DNA of 64,000 bases from Paenibacillus radicis (ex Xue et al. 2023) (lineage in GTDB: Bacteria; Bacillota; Bacilli; Paenibacillales; NBRC-103111). Each line of letters starts with the position of its first letter. The stretch's first letter is position 1. Made by a program: the position numbers and the translations under genes. Below the pieces are notes generated by a model. It was given only the letters and a program-made list of their open reading frames with translations. It made no database searches and was not told the origin of the DNA. This document shows positions 40,989 to 50,185 of the stretch, in pieces. The DNA is taken from the NCBI RefSeq assembly GCF_024722015.1, contig NZ_JANQBD010000029.1, forward strand, positions 44,847 to 108,846, in the 5' to 3' direction.

Positions 40989-42743
40989 ATGATAATTAAA
41001 AAAAATATTTTTACTAAGCTCAATGCCGTCATTTTTATTTTTCTAATCCCGATCTTACTTCTTTACGGTTTATCGAATCAGGTTAGCGTCCAGGTTGTGG
41101 AGGGTTTATTGCAGAAGGAAAAGAGCAATCAGCTGGAGTTTTTCCGCAAGCAATTGGATGCGATAGCTCTAAGCCTGGCTATGAATGCGATCACACTTAC
41201 GAGAGACACAACTGTCCTGGGGATGGAAAGAGCAATGTTATCAGGCCCACAGCAACAGTTGATTCAAATCGAATCCAACGTTCAGGAGAAATTAACCCTT
41301 CAGAGCTCCGCGAACAGTTGGAATAACGATATCACCTTGTACTTTCCTTCCGTTCAAAGAACGTTGTCGACTTCATTTCGCCAAATTCCCTACGATGAGC
41401 GCAAGTTGGATAAAAGTGTGAGGGTCCCCGGTTGGAGCTATAGGCCTGACCCTGAACGTCCGGATATGTCATCATTTGTTTATTACGCAGGCGGGCCCAT
41501 AAATGAAAACGGGAAGCTTGATCAGAGTCTGGTTGTTGCCGAAATGGCATTCTATGAGTCCAATGTTACTTCTCTTCTGGATCAGTTGAAGACAGGCAGT
41601 AAAGGTGACCCTTTCATGGTTGACCGACAAAATCATCTCAGCTACAACCGCAGCTCCGATAAACAAACGACAAGCGCTGTTGTTGACGCTCTTTTTCAAA
41701 AAACGCTGGAGGAAAAAGGTGACTTTGTTTCGGAAATCGGCAAAAAGACGTATTTGGTTAACTACGTTTATTCGCAAGCACTTGGGTATTATGTGGTCGA
41801 TTACACGCCGCTAGAGCAGATTCTATTTCCCATCACTAAGATTCGCAACTTTTTCTATGGCTTTATTATCCTATTGCTAGCAGTGGGGGTAATGGCTTCC
41901 TTCCTGCTGTATAAACACGTTCAGGCTCCGCTCCACGCACTCACAGGTGTATTAAAAAGATTTCAAAACGGTGATTTTAGCGTGAGGCTGCATAAATGGT
42001 TTCATAGTGAATTCGATTTTGTCGTCGTTCGATTTAATGATATGGCCGGGCAAATTCAGCACTTGATTGAAAATGTGTACGAAGAGAAGAACCGATCCCG
42101 GATGGCGACGCTCAAGCAGCTGCAGGCGCAAATTAATCCGCATTTTTTGTACAACTGTCTTAATTTTATCATTAGCTCCGCAAGTCTTGGCCGTAATGAG
42201 TCCGTTATTGCCATGGCATACAATCTAAGCGATTACTATCGTTACATCACCCGGCTTGATGATCCCAACACATGCTTGCGGGATGAACTTAAATTAGTGA
42301 AAAATTATTTGGAAATCCACACGCTAAGGCTGCAGCGAATCCAATACGAAATTAAAGTTCCTGAAGAAATGATGGACATACAGATGCCAAGGCTCCTCAT
42401 ACAACCGATTGTGGAAAATGCTATTGTACATGGCCTGGAGCCCAAAATGGGTGGTGGAACCCTCGTTATCAGCGGAGAGGTCATAGGCGAATATATCCGC
42501 ATTACGATTGAAGACAGCGGTGTTGGACTTTCCTCGGACAGACAGCAGCAGCTAACGGAACAGCTTAATCAACCTATGGATGAGACGATCGGATACGGAC
42601 TCTGGAATATACATCAGCGGTTAAAGTATTGGTATGGTGAATCCTCAGGTCTGGAAATAACATCCTCGGCAGCCCAATCAGGACTTTGTGTAACTATATA
42701 TTGGAAAGAAGGTTATGATCATGATTCGATTGCTTCTGGTTGA
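40989..42743 (+). CDS. Sensor histidine kinase of the YesM family
   Basis: A first membrane helix (about 10-35), a large extracellular sensor, a second helix (about 285-310) and a HAMP domain are followed by His_kinase with QAQINPHFLYNCLNFI (H385) and a C-terminal HATPase with IVENAIVHGLEP and GVGL / GYGLWNIHQRL. It is the typical 584-residue YesM-type kinase that controls carbohydrate uptake operons. Start 40989 follows AAAGGGG. It overlaps the response regulator by 29 bases. The target is probably the adjacent nucleoside hydrolase-ABC operon. Confidence 0.93.
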   Translation: MIIKKNIFTKLNAVIFIFLIPILLLYGLSNQVSVQVVEGLLQKEKSNQLEFFRKQLDAIALSLAMNAITLTRDTTVLGMERAMLSGPQQQLIQIESNVQEKLTLQSSANSWNNDITLYFPSVQRTLSTSFRQIPYDERKLDKSVRVPGWSYRPDPERPDMSSFVYYAGGPINENGKLDQSLVVAEMAFYESNVTSLLDQLKTGSKGDPFMVDRQNHLSYNRSSDKQTTSAVVDALFQKTLEEKGDFVSEIGKKTYLVNYVYSQALGYYVVDYTPLEQILFPITKIRNFFYGFIILLLAVGVMASFLLYKHVQAPLHALTGVLKRFQNGDFSVRLHKWFHSEFDFVVVRFNDMAGQIQHLIENVYEEKNRSRMATLKQLQAQINPHFLYNCLNFIISSASLGRNESVIAMAYNLSDYYRYITRLDDPNTCLRDELKLVKNYLEIHTLRLQRIQYEIKVPEEMMDIQMPRLLIQPIVENAIVHGLEPKMGGGTLVISGEVIGEYIRITIEDSGVGLSSDRQQQLTEQLNQPMDETIGYGLWNIHQRLKYWYGESSGLEITSSAAQSGLCVTIYWKEGYDHDSIASG

Positions 42744-44343
42744 TGATGAACCTATGATTTTGGAGGATCTGGCGTTTTTTATCAATAAAACAGCCCATTT
42801 TGAACAAGTATATACGGCAGCTTCAGGACAGGAGGCTGTAGAAATAATAGAGCAATTCCCCATCGATATTGTTGTTACAGACATTCGCATGCCCGGGATG
42901 TCAGGACTTCAGTTTTGCGAATATGTCAAACAAAAACAGATGGATATCGAATGTATACTCTTATCGGGCTATGCTGAGTTCGAATATGCGCAGCAAGCGT
43001 TAAAAACCAATGCAGCGGCGTACCTGCTGAAGCCTGTGAAGAAGGACGAGCTGCTGCAAACCATTCTCCAAACAGCGGAGGTATTGCAGCAAAGGAGGGA
43101 AGCGGCAGTCTCCAACAAAAAGGCGCATGAGACGCTTCGCTCTCATTTGGTGCACTTGCAAGCATCCTTGCTGCTCGATTTGCTCAAAGGGAAGAAGCTG
43201 ACTCCAGAGAAATTGAGCGAAGAAATGGAAAAGTTGAATATTCCTTTCGCTGCAGGTGATTGGGCAGCCATCATGCTGCTTAGAATTGAGAATCGTTTTC
43301 TGGAATATGACGAGCGCAGCATTTCCTTATTCGAATTTGCTGTCGTCAATATTACCGAGGAAGTGCTTAACGACCATTTTGAAGTCTGGGCCTGCAAAGA
43401 TGACAGTCAATACCTGGCTTTCCTGATCAAAATGAAAAACAGCGATTTGTTGGACACACCCAGAAAAAAGGTTCTGGAGCAGCTGATTCCGCAATTGCAG
43501 CATTATATAACGATGTATTTGCAGGGGAAAATTTCTGTAATCGTCAGTGACTTCGAGGCTTTCCCAACGGGTATGGCCGAGGTGTATCAAAAAGCATTGC
43601 TGTTATTCAGAAGGCTGCCTGGCAGCGAGCAGGAGCTCTTTCTTCGACTGTGGGATCAACCGCCACAAACACCATTGCGCCCCCTTCAACGCTTGCATGA
43701 GCCTCCAACCATTTTGCAGCTGATTGAAACGGGCCGGTGGCAGGATGCGCAGGAGAGATTGAATTATATTTTTGAAGAGCTAAGCAGCAATGGTATGGAT
43801 ACCGCGGAATATTTGTCGGAAGTGTTCTTTGCATTATCGAATGCTTATACCTACGTGATTCATATGAACGGACTGCAAATGGCGGATGTGATAGAGGAGC
43901 CCTATATGTCAGGGAATAATGTCGCAACGTTTCGCACGGTGAAGCAGCTTCGTGGCTGGGCGATGCAGGTGCTGGAGCGGATTAAAGAGCGTGTAGCCGA
44001 TGGCGGCAAAGTGACGAGGGGCTCCTTTGTTTTGCAAATTCATCAGTATATTGAACGTCACCTGTCCGAGGATGTGACCCTGCAGGCGATCAGCGAGCAC
44101 GTGCATCTGCATCCTGCTTATTTGTCGGTTACGTACAAGCAAGAAACAGGTGAGAATCTGAGTGAATATATATACCGTTACCGCATGGAGAAGGCCGCGT
44201 ATTTGTTAAGAAATTCGAAAGCCAAAATCTATGAAATCGCAGCCCAGCTCGGCTACCAGTATACCCCCTATTTTACGAAGCTGTTTAAAAGCTATTACGA
44301 TGTATCGCCGCAAGAATACCGCGGTATGTCCAACCGGGAATAA
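42715..44343 (+). CDS. YesN-type response regulator with AraC DNA-binding domain
   Basis: A receiver at residues 3-120 with D56 (VVTDIRMPGMSG) and K107 (LLKPVKKDE), a long helical linker, and two AraC helix-turn-helix motifs at about 440-540 (HLSEDVTLQAISEHVHLHPAYLSVTYKQETGENLSEYIYRYRMEKA...IYEIAAQLGYQYTPYFTKLFKSYYDVSPQEYR). ATG 42715 or 42721 are both possible; GAAAGAAGG precedes 42715. It overlaps the yesM-like gene and probably activates the downstream operon starting at 44466. Confidence 0.93.
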   Translation: MIMIRLLLVDDEPMILEDLAFFINKTAHFEQVYTAASGQEAVEIIEQFPIDIVVTDIRMPGMSGLQFCEYVKQKQMDIECILLSGYAEFEYAQQALKTNAAAYLLKPVKKDELLQTILQTAEVLQQRREAAVSNKKAHETLRSHLVHLQASLLLDLLKGKKLTPEKLSEEMEKLNIPFAAGDWAAIMLLRIENRFLEYDERSISLFEFAVVNITEEVLNDHFEVWACKDDSQYLAFLIKMKNSDLLDTPRKKVLEQLIPQLQHYITMYLQGKISVIVSDFEAFPTGMAEVYQKALLLFRRLPGSEQELFLRLWDQPPQTPLRPLQRLHEPPTILQLIETGRWQDAQERLNYIFEELSSNGMDTAEYLSEVFFALSNAYTYVIHMNGLQMADVIEEPYMSGNNVATFRTVKQLRGWAMQVLERIKERVADGGKVTRGSFVLQIHQYIERHLSEDVTLQAISEHVHLHPAYLSVTYKQETGENLSEYIYRYRMEKAAYLLRNSKAKIYEIAAQLGYQYTPYFTKLFKSYYDVSPQEYRGMSNRE

Positions 44344-44465
44344 GTGTTATCTTTAAATTGTCCTCTATTATCTTAAAATATCATCCGTATTCGTCTCCCC
44401 CTGGACAACTTATACTTTAGTTAAGAAGCAGCAACAACTTTCAAAGCCTATAGGGGGATACAGTA

Positions 44466-45362
44466 ATGAATCGCATAATACTTGATACAGATATCGGAAC
44501 GGACTCAGATGATGCTGTCGCATTATCGCTTGCACTGAGATCACCGGAGATCCAGCTAGAAGGAGTGACAACGGTTTACGGTAACGTGCATGTCCGGGCT
44601 AAGATTGCCAAGAAAATAATGGCGTTATCCGGCGACAGCGAAGTTAACGTTTATCCTGGAGTGGTACAAACCTTGCTGCATAACCGTGAGGTATTCTGGG
44701 CCGGGATTGAAGGCGAAGGGCTGGACATTGAGGATGACAGCATGAAGGACGTCAAGCACGCCGTAGATTATATCATTGAAACGGTTATGAATAACCCGGG
44801 TGAGATAACTTTGGTGACCATTGGGCCGTTGACGAATATTGCTGCAGCTATCATTCGGGAGCCGCGACTAGTGAAGAATGTGAAGGAAATCGTCATGATG
44901 GGTGGAGTCGTACGATTGGGCAGCAGCGCAGTAGAGCTCCCACCGATCGAGCATAATGTGAAATGCGATCCTGAAGCAGCGTCACTTGTATTTTCCAGCG
45001 GGGCTCCCATCCTCATGGTTGGGCTTGATGTTACGAGGCAGGTTTCCATTACAAGACAGGACAAAGACGATTTGGCAGCCTCGGGAACTCCGTTGGCCGT
45101 TACATTAACCAAGCAAATCGAAGGCTATATGGATTACCGGAAAAGAGATTTCACCTTTATGCACGACCCTTTGGCTGTTGCGCTGTTAGTAAACCGCCAA
45201 TTGGTAACGACCAGAAGGATGAGCATTCAGGTTGATTACGATCATCGACATCCGACAGGCATTACAGTTGGGGAGCTGAATGAAGAGGGAAATGTTGAGG
45301 TTTGCCTTGAAGTGGACCGCGATACCTTCCTTAAGCTGTTAAAAGAAAGAGTGTTTTGCTAA
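44466..45362 (+). CDS. Nucleoside hydrolase (inosine/uridine-preferring family)
   Basis: The N-terminal calcium-binding signature DTDIGTDSDDA, the VTIGPLTNIAAA strand, HNVKCDPEAA and the C-terminal HDPLAV (active-site His and Asp) define a functional N-ribohydrolase, 298 residues long. It releases ribose from nucleosides. Placed directly before an ABC importer and ribokinase, it makes this a nucleoside/ribose scavenging operon controlled by the YesMN pair. There is no signal peptide, so cleavage happens inside the cell. RBS ATAGGGGGA. Confidence 0.92.
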   Translation: MNRIILDTDIGTDSDDAVALSLALRSPEIQLEGVTTVYGNVHVRAKIAKKIMALSGDSEVNVYPGVVQTLLHNREVFWAGIEGEGLDIEDDSMKDVKHAVDYIIETVMNNPGEITLVTIGPLTNIAAAIIREPRLVKNVKEIVMMGGVVRLGSSAVELPPIEHNVKCDPEAASLVFSSGAPILMVGLDVTRQVSITRQDKDDLAASGTPLAVTLTKQIEGYMDYRKRDFTFMHDPLAVALLVNRQLVTTRRMSIQVDYDHRHPTGITVGELNEEGNVEVCLEVDRDTFLKLLKERVFC

Positions 45363-45393
45363 CACGCATTCATCTAAATAAGGGGGCTTTACT

Positions 45394-46725
45394 TTGAAAA
45401 AAATACAAACCACTATCGTTTGCTCGCTTGCTCTGCTGCTTGCCGCAGGATGCTCCGGTGCTCCGGGCAAAGAAGCTCAACCGGTCAAACAAGCGGATAG
45501 TGCAGCAGGCATGATTGAAATTTCTTATTTGGCTAACTCGATCTGGGAAAAGCCTATCAAAAAGGTTATCGAAGAGTTTGAGAAGGAAAACCCTAATATC
45601 AAGGTTAATCTGCAGCTCAGTCCTTCGACCAAGCTGACCGAAACCATAGAGATCAAGCTGGCCTCCAAAGCGCAGGATCTGGATGTTATCTCTGTCGATG
45701 TTCCGCTGACCATGGGCTATTCGTTAAAAGGATATTTGGAGCCGCTCGATGCTCTTATTGGCGCTGATGCCAAGCAAAAATGGATTTCTTCGGCAACGGA
45801 CGCAGGCTCTTATCAAGGACAACTAATGGCTGCACCGATGAACACCTCCAGTGTCGTGCTGTTTTATAATAAAGATTTATTCCAGAAAGCAGGCGTTGCA
45901 TTCCCATCGGATCAATTGCAATATCGCATGACTTGGGAGAACGTACTGGAAGTCGCCAAGAAATTATCCAAAGATACGAACGGCGATAATCAAAATGATA
46001 TATTTGGCTTCAGCTTCGACCAGGTAGGCAAGGCTTATCAGCTCATATCCCTTGGACAAAGCAAAAATGCGAAGGTGCTGAGCGACAACGGCCTAACAGC
46101 CAAAGACTACACGAATTCACCGGAAATGGTTAGCGCTTTTCAGTTCTATTCGGACCTGTTCAATAAAGAGAAGGTTAGTCCAAAGATCAAACGTGAGGAA
46201 GCGCTGGACTACTTCATTTCCGGTAAAGTGGCGATGTTCCTCGCTTCAACCCAGAATATGCCGCGGATTAAAGATGCCGGCATGGACTTTGGCATAGCGC
46301 CTCATCCATATTTCGCAGGAGGCAAGGTTGCGACTCCTACAGGCAGCTGGCACGTGGGTATTTCCAAATATTCAACGAAAAAAGAAGCGGCAGCCAAGTT
46401 CGTCAAATATTTGACTTTAGGCAAAGGCTCGCAAATTTGGTTGAATGAAAATGGTGCGCTGCCAGCCAGCCTGGAGCTGCTGGATCAAATCGATAAAGAT
46501 CCCAAATATAAGGATTTCCCGAATAACATTATGAAATTAGCCGCAGGCGAAGCGCGTGAAACAGCGGCTGTACGCCCGAAAACGCCAGGTTATCTGGAGT
46601 GGGAAAACAATGTTAACAAAGCATTCGAGGATATTAAGAATGGAACGGATCCAAAGAAAGCATTGGATGATGCCGCGACTTTAATAGACAGCCAATTAAA
46701 GAAATATCAATCCGTGGTGAAGTAA
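45394..46725 (+). CDS. Extracellular solute-binding lipoprotein (family 1), nucleoside/sugar ABC importer
   Basis: The lipobox LLAAGC (C19) follows a short signal. The body is a family 1 binding protein: ISYLANSIWEKPIKKVIEEFEKENPNIKV, LDVISVDVPLTMGYSLKGYLEPLD, FISGKVAMFLAS and WLNENGALPA. The start is TTG 45394 behind AAGGGGG. The ligand is inferred from context to be a nucleoside or pentose. A terminator-like hairpin lies between this gene and the permeases, which would keep binding protein levels above permease levels. No ATPase gene is present in this operon; a shared MsmX-type ATPase elsewhere is likely. Confidence 0.92.
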   Translation: MKKIQTTIVCSLALLLAAGCSGAPGKEAQPVKQADSAAGMIEISYLANSIWEKPIKKVIEEFEKENPNIKVNLQLSPSTKLTETIEIKLASKAQDLDVISVDVPLTMGYSLKGYLEPLDALIGADAKQKWISSATDAGSYQGQLMAAPMNTSSVVLFYNKDLFQKAGVAFPSDQLQYRMTWENVLEVAKKLSKDTNGDNQNDIFGFSFDQVGKAYQLISLGQSKNAKVLSDNGLTAKDYTNSPEMVSAFQFYSDLFNKEKVSPKIKREEALDYFISGKVAMFLASTQNMPRIKDAGMDFGIAPHPYFAGGKVATPTGSWHVGISKYSTKKEAAAKFVKYLTLGKGSQIWLNENGALPASLELLDQIDKDPKYKDFPNNIMKLAAGEARETAAVRPKTPGYLEWENNVNKAFEDIKNGTDPKKALDDAATLIDSQLKKYQSVVK

Positions 46726-46737
46726 AACAACCGCGCT

Positions 46738-46773
46738 GGGGATGGGGAATCCGTTCCCCGTCCCTTCTTTTTT
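46738..46773 (+). terminator. Intra-operon terminator after the binding-protein gene
   Basis: GGGATGGGGAA pairs with TTCCCCGTCCC, followed by TTCTTTTTT. Probable partial termination sets the stoichiometry of binding protein to permeases. Confidence 0.8.
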
Positions 46774-46796
46774 GGGGCTGTTAGAAATTTAGATGA

Positions 46797-47672
46797 TTGA
46801 AGGTGAATGATATTAAAGCAGGGAGAATCACCCCGTATATATTTTTATTTCCGGCGATTGCAGGCTTGCTGATGTTTAAGCTGTACCCCGTTTTTAAAGG
46901 CTTGGAGGACAGCTTCTATGCACCGTCCTTTTTAAATGCAAGCGAAGCGTTTGTCGGTTTGCAGAATTATAGGTTTCTTTTTACCGATCCGGTATTTTGG
47001 AGCTCTTTGAAAATTACGTTGTTATTCAATGTATTCGTCAATCCGATTCAGGTCATTCTTGCTTTTATGCTGGCGCTATTGCTTAATGCGAAGCTCAAAC
47101 ATATCGGTTGGTTTAGAGGGATTCATTTTGTTCCTGTAGCCGTTTCGGTCTCTACCGCTTGTATCCTGTGGAACATCATGCTGAGCCCTGAGCAAGGAGT
47201 CGTCAATTCGATGCTTGTCGGTCTGGGCATGGAGCAGCAGCCTTTTCTAACGGGAGCTAAACAAGCCCTTGCTTCCATAATCGGTATAGCAACATGGAAA
47301 GGCATCGGCTATTGGGCTATCTTTTTCTTGGCGGGCTTGCAGGAGGTTCCAGTGTCTTTATACGAGGCGTCATCTATGGATGGAGCATCCCGCTGGGAGC
47401 AGTTTAAGCAGGTCACTTTTCCGATGATGAAACGGTCCATAACCTTTGTCGCAGTATCGGTGACGGTGTCCAATTTCTTATTATTCTCCCCGATGTATAT
47501 TCTTACTCAGGGCGGACCGGAGCATAGCACGAATGTTCTGATGCTGGAGAGCTACAACAGCGCGTTTCTTTACTCCGATTCAGGCAGAGCCTCTGCGATC
47601 GTTATTATTTTGCTGCTATTAACTTTAAGTATCGTTGCCTTGCAATTCAAATTTCTGAAGGCAAAGCATTAG
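46797..47672 (+). CDS. ABC transporter permease, UgpA/MalF-type
   Basis: Six membrane helices and the EAA loop (EASSMDGASRWEQFKQVTFPMMKRSITF) identify the first permease of a CUT1-type importer; 291 residues. TTG 46797 or GTG 46803 may be the start, and neither has a strong RBS. It follows the binding-protein gene after a hairpin and precedes the second permease by 12 bases. Confidence 0.9.
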   Translation: MKVNDIKAGRITPYIFLFPAIAGLLMFKLYPVFKGLEDSFYAPSFLNASEAFVGLQNYRFLFTDPVFWSSLKITLLFNVFVNPIQVILAFMLALLLNAKLKHIGWFRGIHFVPVAVSVSTACILWNIMLSPEQGVVNSMLVGLGMEQQPFLTGAKQALASIIGIATWKGIGYWAIFFLAGLQEVPVSLYEASSMDGASRWEQFKQVTFPMMKRSITFVAVSVTVSNFLLFSPMYILTQGGPEHSTNVLMLESYNSAFLYSDSGRASAIVIILLLLTLSIVALQFKFLKAKH

Positions 47673-47684
47673 AGAGGAGATCCC

Positions 47685-48524
47685 ATGAAACGTAATAAAG
47701 GCTCAGTCCCTTTACTGTATATCGCTCACATCCTTCTGGGGTTAATCATTCTGCTTCCTTTGGCGTTTGCACTTGTATCTTCGCTGCGGCCCCTGGATGA
47801 GATTTTTCGCTACATGTCCCCTGTTTCCTGGAGGACGTTTATCCCGACTCATATAACTTTTGATGCTTATGTCTCTTTATTTGTAGATAGAGGCTTTGGC
47901 CGAATTTTCTTTAACACGTTTTATGTTTCTATTGTCAATGTTGTGGTGGGATTGGTTATCGCTTCAATGGCTGCCTTTGCTTTTGTATATTTTGAATTTA
48001 AAGGCAGAGCTTTATTGTTTTTCCTCGTTATTCTTACTTTTATGATCCCGTTTGAGGTTATTGCAATCCCTTTGTATGGCCTGGTTGACAGCTTGGGGTG
48101 GATCGACACGTACTCAGGCATCATCGTTCCGGGTTTAGCCAATGGTTTGGTCATTTTTCTTTACAGGCAATTTTTCCTTGATCTTCCGAAGGCGCTTATT
48201 GAATCGGCCCGGATTGACGGAGCTTCATGGTTCAAAATATATGCGGGCATCATCCTCCCGCTGTGCAAGCCTGTTACGGTAAGTGCCGGATTGTTAATTT
48301 TTATTCATCAGTGGGAGTCCTTCATGTGGCCGTTGATAGCAACTCGTTCGAAAGAGTATAAGGTTATACAGGTGGCTTTAAGCGATTTTGTTACCGAGTT
48401 TGCAACCTATTGGAATGAAATGTTCGCTGGTATCATCATAGCTGTTATTGTGCCCGTCCTTGTTTTACTGCCGCTGCAGCGTTATTTTGTCAACGGTATC
48501 GCCAATACAGGATCCAAAGAATAG
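47685..48524 (+). CDS. ABC transporter permease, UgpE/MalG-type
   Basis: Six helices and the EAA loop (ESARIDGASWFKIYAGIILPLCKPVTV), 279 residues. It pairs with the preceding permease to form the membrane channel. RBS GAGAGGAGAT. The ribokinase gene follows after about 90 bases. Confidence 0.92.
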   Translation: MKRNKGSVPLLYIAHILLGLIILLPLAFALVSSLRPLDEIFRYMSPVSWRTFIPTHITFDAYVSLFVDRGFGRIFFNTFYVSIVNVVVGLVIASMAAFAFVYFEFKGRALLFFLVILTFMIPFEVIAIPLYGLVDSLGWIDTYSGIIVPGLANGLVIFLYRQFFLDLPKALIESARIDGASWFKIYAGIILPLCKPVTVSAGLLIFIHQWESFMWPLIATRSKEYKVIQVALSDFVTEFATYWNEMFAGIIIAVIVPVLVLLPLQRYFVNGIANTGSKE

Positions 48525-48612
48525 TGCCGTGAAGCGACTGATGGAATTTTTGCTTGAAATGAAGATGAAGAGACAGAAATCCGTTTGGCCTATACAAAGG
48601 GAGGTTGTTTCA

Positions 48613-49545
48613 ATGGGAAATATAGTGGTTGTAGGCAGCATTAACATGGATTTTGTTTGTTATATTCGCAAGCTTCCGCTGCCGGGAGAAACGGTTCAAA
48701 GCTATAAAACGGAGACGAAATCCGGTGGCAAAGGAGCCAATCAGGCTGTTGCAGCAGCGCTTGCGGGTGGAAAGGTAACTTTAGTCGGAGCCGTTGGAAA
48801 CGACTTCTACAGCAGGGATATCGTGTCTGGCCTTAAAAGCTACCAAGTAAATATAGACCGGATATTGAGGAAGGATAGTGACATTGGCACAGCTTTTATT
48901 GCAGTGGATGAATCAGGTCAGAACAGTATTGTCCTTAGCGAAGGGGCTAACGGCTGTTTGACTGTAGAGGATTTAGCAATGCTGCCGAGGCTGTTTGAAG
49001 AGTCGACTGTTTTGCTTGTCCAGAATGAAATACCTTGGAGCTGCACGCAATTTGCTCTCGAAGCTGCTAGGCAACAGGGCATACAAACTTATGTAAATCC
49101 GGCTCCAGCTCTAGCTATACCAGAGGAAGTATTTCCTCTAATCGATGTAATGATATTAAATGAATCTGAGGTTGAATACATTACAAGTGTGCGGCTTGAT
49201 GAAGATTTATCTAACGTTAAACAAGCTGCAGCCCAGATTCTTGCGTCAGGGGTTAAGGAGGTTATCGTTACATTGGGTGAAAAAGGCTCGTTCTATATGA
49301 ACAAGGAAGATGAAACTATTTTCACACCTGCCTTTTCTGTAAATACCGTGGATACAACTGCAGCGGGCGATACCTTTATTGGCTCCTTTATTGTGGCAAG
49401 GCAGCAAGGCTTGGCAATTAGCGATTCCCTGCAGCAGGCTAGCGCTGCTTCAGCTATTGCAGTGTCACGGGCCGGAGCTCAAGAATCGATACCGTCTGCG
49501 GACGAAGTTAATTTGTTTTTGAACAATAAGAAGGTTGGAAACTAA
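48613..49545 (+). CDS. PfkB-family sugar kinase, ribokinase-like
   Basis: 310 residues with both PfkB signatures: SGGKGANQAVAAALAGG near the N-terminus and DTTAAGDTFIGSF with catalytic Asp near the C-terminus. VGSINMDFVCYIRKLPLPGET is the ribokinase start. Phosphorylation of ribose released by the nucleoside hydrolase is the likely role. The start at 48613 follows AAGGGAGG; the frame running back into the permease gene has no support. It is the last gene of the operon, with a terminator downstream shared with the convergent ferredoxin. Confidence 0.88.
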   Translation: MGNIVVVGSINMDFVCYIRKLPLPGETVQSYKTETKSGGKGANQAVAAALAGGKVTLVGAVGNDFYSRDIVSGLKSYQVNIDRILRKDSDIGTAFIAVDESGQNSIVLSEGANGCLTVEDLAMLPRLFEESTVLLVQNEIPWSCTQFALEAARQQGIQTYVNPAPALAIPEEVFPLIDVMILNESEVEYITSVRLDEDLSNVKQAAAQILASGVKEVIVTLGEKGSFYMNKEDETIFTPAFSVNTVDTTAAGDTFIGSFIVARQQGLAISDSLQQASAASAIAVSRAGAQESIPSADEVNLFLNNKKVGN

Positions 49546-49574
49546 ATCTGTAATACAAGTATCCGGACATGAAA

Positions 49575-49612
49575 AGGAGCCCGAGTGGAATTCAACTGGG
49601 CTCTTGCTTATT
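49575..49612. terminator. Bidirectional terminator between ribokinase and ferredoxin genes
   Basis: GAGCCC pairs with GGGCTC, with inner AGT/ACT pairs, followed by CTTGCTTATT. Confidence 0.65.
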
Positions 49613-49631
49613 CTATTATGAGTATAAGTTC

Positions 49632-49967
49632 TTATTGAGCTGCATTAATCCGTCTTTGAGCGATTTTGTTTAAACGATCGACATCCTCTTCGCCCCATAA
49701 GACCGTAACGTCTCCGGTTACGAAGGTTTGACAAGCGAGACGGAAGCCTTGCTCAATCTTTTCGGTTCCCAGTCTATCGATTTCTTTCTTCATCACTTTA
49801 CTGAGATGCTCGTTTCCGTCGACGATCTGTACGCGACACGTTCCGCAAAGTCCTCCGCCGCATTTGAAGGGAACGGCTCCCTCGTATCTGATGGATGTTC
49901 TAAGAAGATTCGCGTCTTTATCCACTTCGATAGTTTTGCCTGATGTTTGAAAAGTCACAGATGGCAT
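49632..49967 (-). CDS. 2Fe-2S ferredoxin (plant type), second copy
   Basis: 111 residues. The cluster ligands are in CGGGLCGTC and the last in FRLACQ. Start ATG 49967 follows GGGAGGGATACTT on the minus strand; the frame extending to 50030 would run through the operator and is rejected. It is divergent from the aspartate dehydrogenase/malic enzyme operon, with a GTATAC palindrome between them. Together with the ferredoxin at 37200 it may supply the oxygenase step. Confidence 0.88.
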   Translation of the reverse strand: MPSVTFQTSGKTIEVDKDANLLRTSIRYEGAVPFKCGGGLCGTCRVQIVDGNEHLSKVMKKEIDRLGTEKIEQGFRLACQTFVTGDVTVLWGEEDVDRLNKIAQRRINAAQ

Positions 49968-50019
49968 AAGTATCCCTCCCCTTCGGTATAAGCCCATTAT
50001 AACACAGCTATATGGTTTA

Positions 50020-50034
50020 TGGTATACCAAATGC
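50020..50034. promoter_or_regulatory. GTATAC operator site 7, between ferredoxin and aspartate dehydrogenase
   Basis: TGGTATACCAAATGC, a perfect 10-bp palindrome with the downstream AAATGC extension. It is placed to control both divergent transcripts. Confidence 0.7.
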
Positions 50035-50185
50035 GATATTTTTGATATGATAGAAAAGTGGTTCCAAATTAAAAATTTCAGCTTATGCTTACTTAAGAAT
50101 GTGTTTATGAAGTTGGTTTTGCCAAGGCAGATTCCAATAGAGACTTAGGGTAATTATTTTTTATGAAATTTTTGCAGGAGGGCTT

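Noticed and set aside
48448..48612. Upstream extension of the ribokinase gene into the permease gene
   Set aside because: The RBS AAGGGAGG and the canonical ribokinase N-terminus place the start at 48613.
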